From Acetobacterium sp965140355 (GTDB lineage: Bacteria > Bacillota > Clostridia > Eubacteriales > Eubacteriaceae), in the NCBI GenBank assembly GCA_965140355.1, contig OZ223193.1, positions 1-64,000 of the forward strand: a stretch of 64,000 bases of DNA. The letters run 5' to 3'. Positions 63,980-64,000 of this stretch are shown here, piece after piece. The translations under genes and the position numbers were made by a program. Positions within the stretch are counted from its first letter, which is position 1; each line of letters begins with the position of its first letter. The notes beneath the pieces are model-generated. The model was not told the origin of the DNA. It saw nothing but the letters and a program-made list of their open reading frames with translations, and did not search any database.

Positions 63980-64000
63980 CCTTAGCTCCTATCATAATTC

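Noticed and set aside
1..64000. CRISPR arrays, rRNA, intact transposases or phage genes
   Set aside because: No regularly spaced repeats, rRNA signatures, integrase or phage structural genes were seen.

Overview
The window looks like a chromosomal segment of an anaerobic, low-to-moderate GC Firmicute, most probably an acetogen of the Acetobacterium/Eubacteriaceae group. The evidence is the AGGAGG-type ribosome binding sites with frequent ATGA overlaps, ChW (clostridial hydrophobic-W) repeat proteins, a selenium-dependent type xanthine dehydrogenase with the ygeW/ygeX/ygeY/ygfK/ssnA purine set, an acetoin-dehydrogenase-type complex, a corrinoid-type (URO-D fold) methyltransferase and an iron-only-hydrogenase regulator-like protein. 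The genus call is inference; no rRNA or other marker gene is present.

Layout. 1-6.9 kb (minus): two operons sharing a GGTCATGACC operator. The first has split transketolase subunits and a long transaldolase-like protein. The second has a class II aldolase and acoA-acoB-acoC (acoC runs off the left edge). All four genes of the second operon carry one single-base frameshift each, while the three genes before them are intact. 7-7.9 kb (plus): three small genes. 8-12.2 kb: an aldo/keto reductase with ferredoxin domain and a znuA-znuC-znuB-fur zinc uptake operon behind a long palindromic operator. 12.4-14.4 kb: a nitrilase divergent from a LysR regulator. 14.8-29.2 kb: a purine (xanthine/urate) degradation cluster, all minus: ssnA, a short ygfK, hyuA, ygeW, ygeY, arcC, a YheO-like regulator, dpaL, a fused FeS-molybdopterin dehydrogenase, then a MoeA-like protein. 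Hydroxypurine oxidation, ring opening, diaminopropionate cleavage and carbamoyl phosphate to ATP can be followed in it, but no FAD module is encoded.

29.4-38.3 kb: UDP-galactopyranose mutase, a flippase-like membrane protein and a family 2 glycosyltransferase; then a MerR regulator divergent from a heterodimeric ABC exporter, with a 19-bp-spacer MerR-type promoter. 38.4-45.9 kb: an SLC13 transporter and URO-D methyltransferase next to a TetR regulator with a double operator, then an SDR dehydrogenase, LysR and a dicarboxylate-type symporter. A ~135-bp palindromic repeat occurs at 29.5 kb and 42.3 kb. 46-56.2 kb: a cell-surface region with two ChW proteins, a C45-type Ntn hydrolase lipoprotein, a flavodoxin-ferredoxin protein with MarR regulator, and a membrane-fused glycerophosphodiesterase.

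56.3-58.2 kb is a scar region: a helicase motif fragment, an MDR reductase and the 3' half of a tRNA-Thr(CGT), which is what an integrated element leaves at its far end. 58.3-64 kb: a second nitrilase locus (Ptb-like acyltransferase, PanE-like reductase, AceTr-family transporter, two nitrilases, LysR) paralogous to the 12-14 kb nitrilase/LysR pair.
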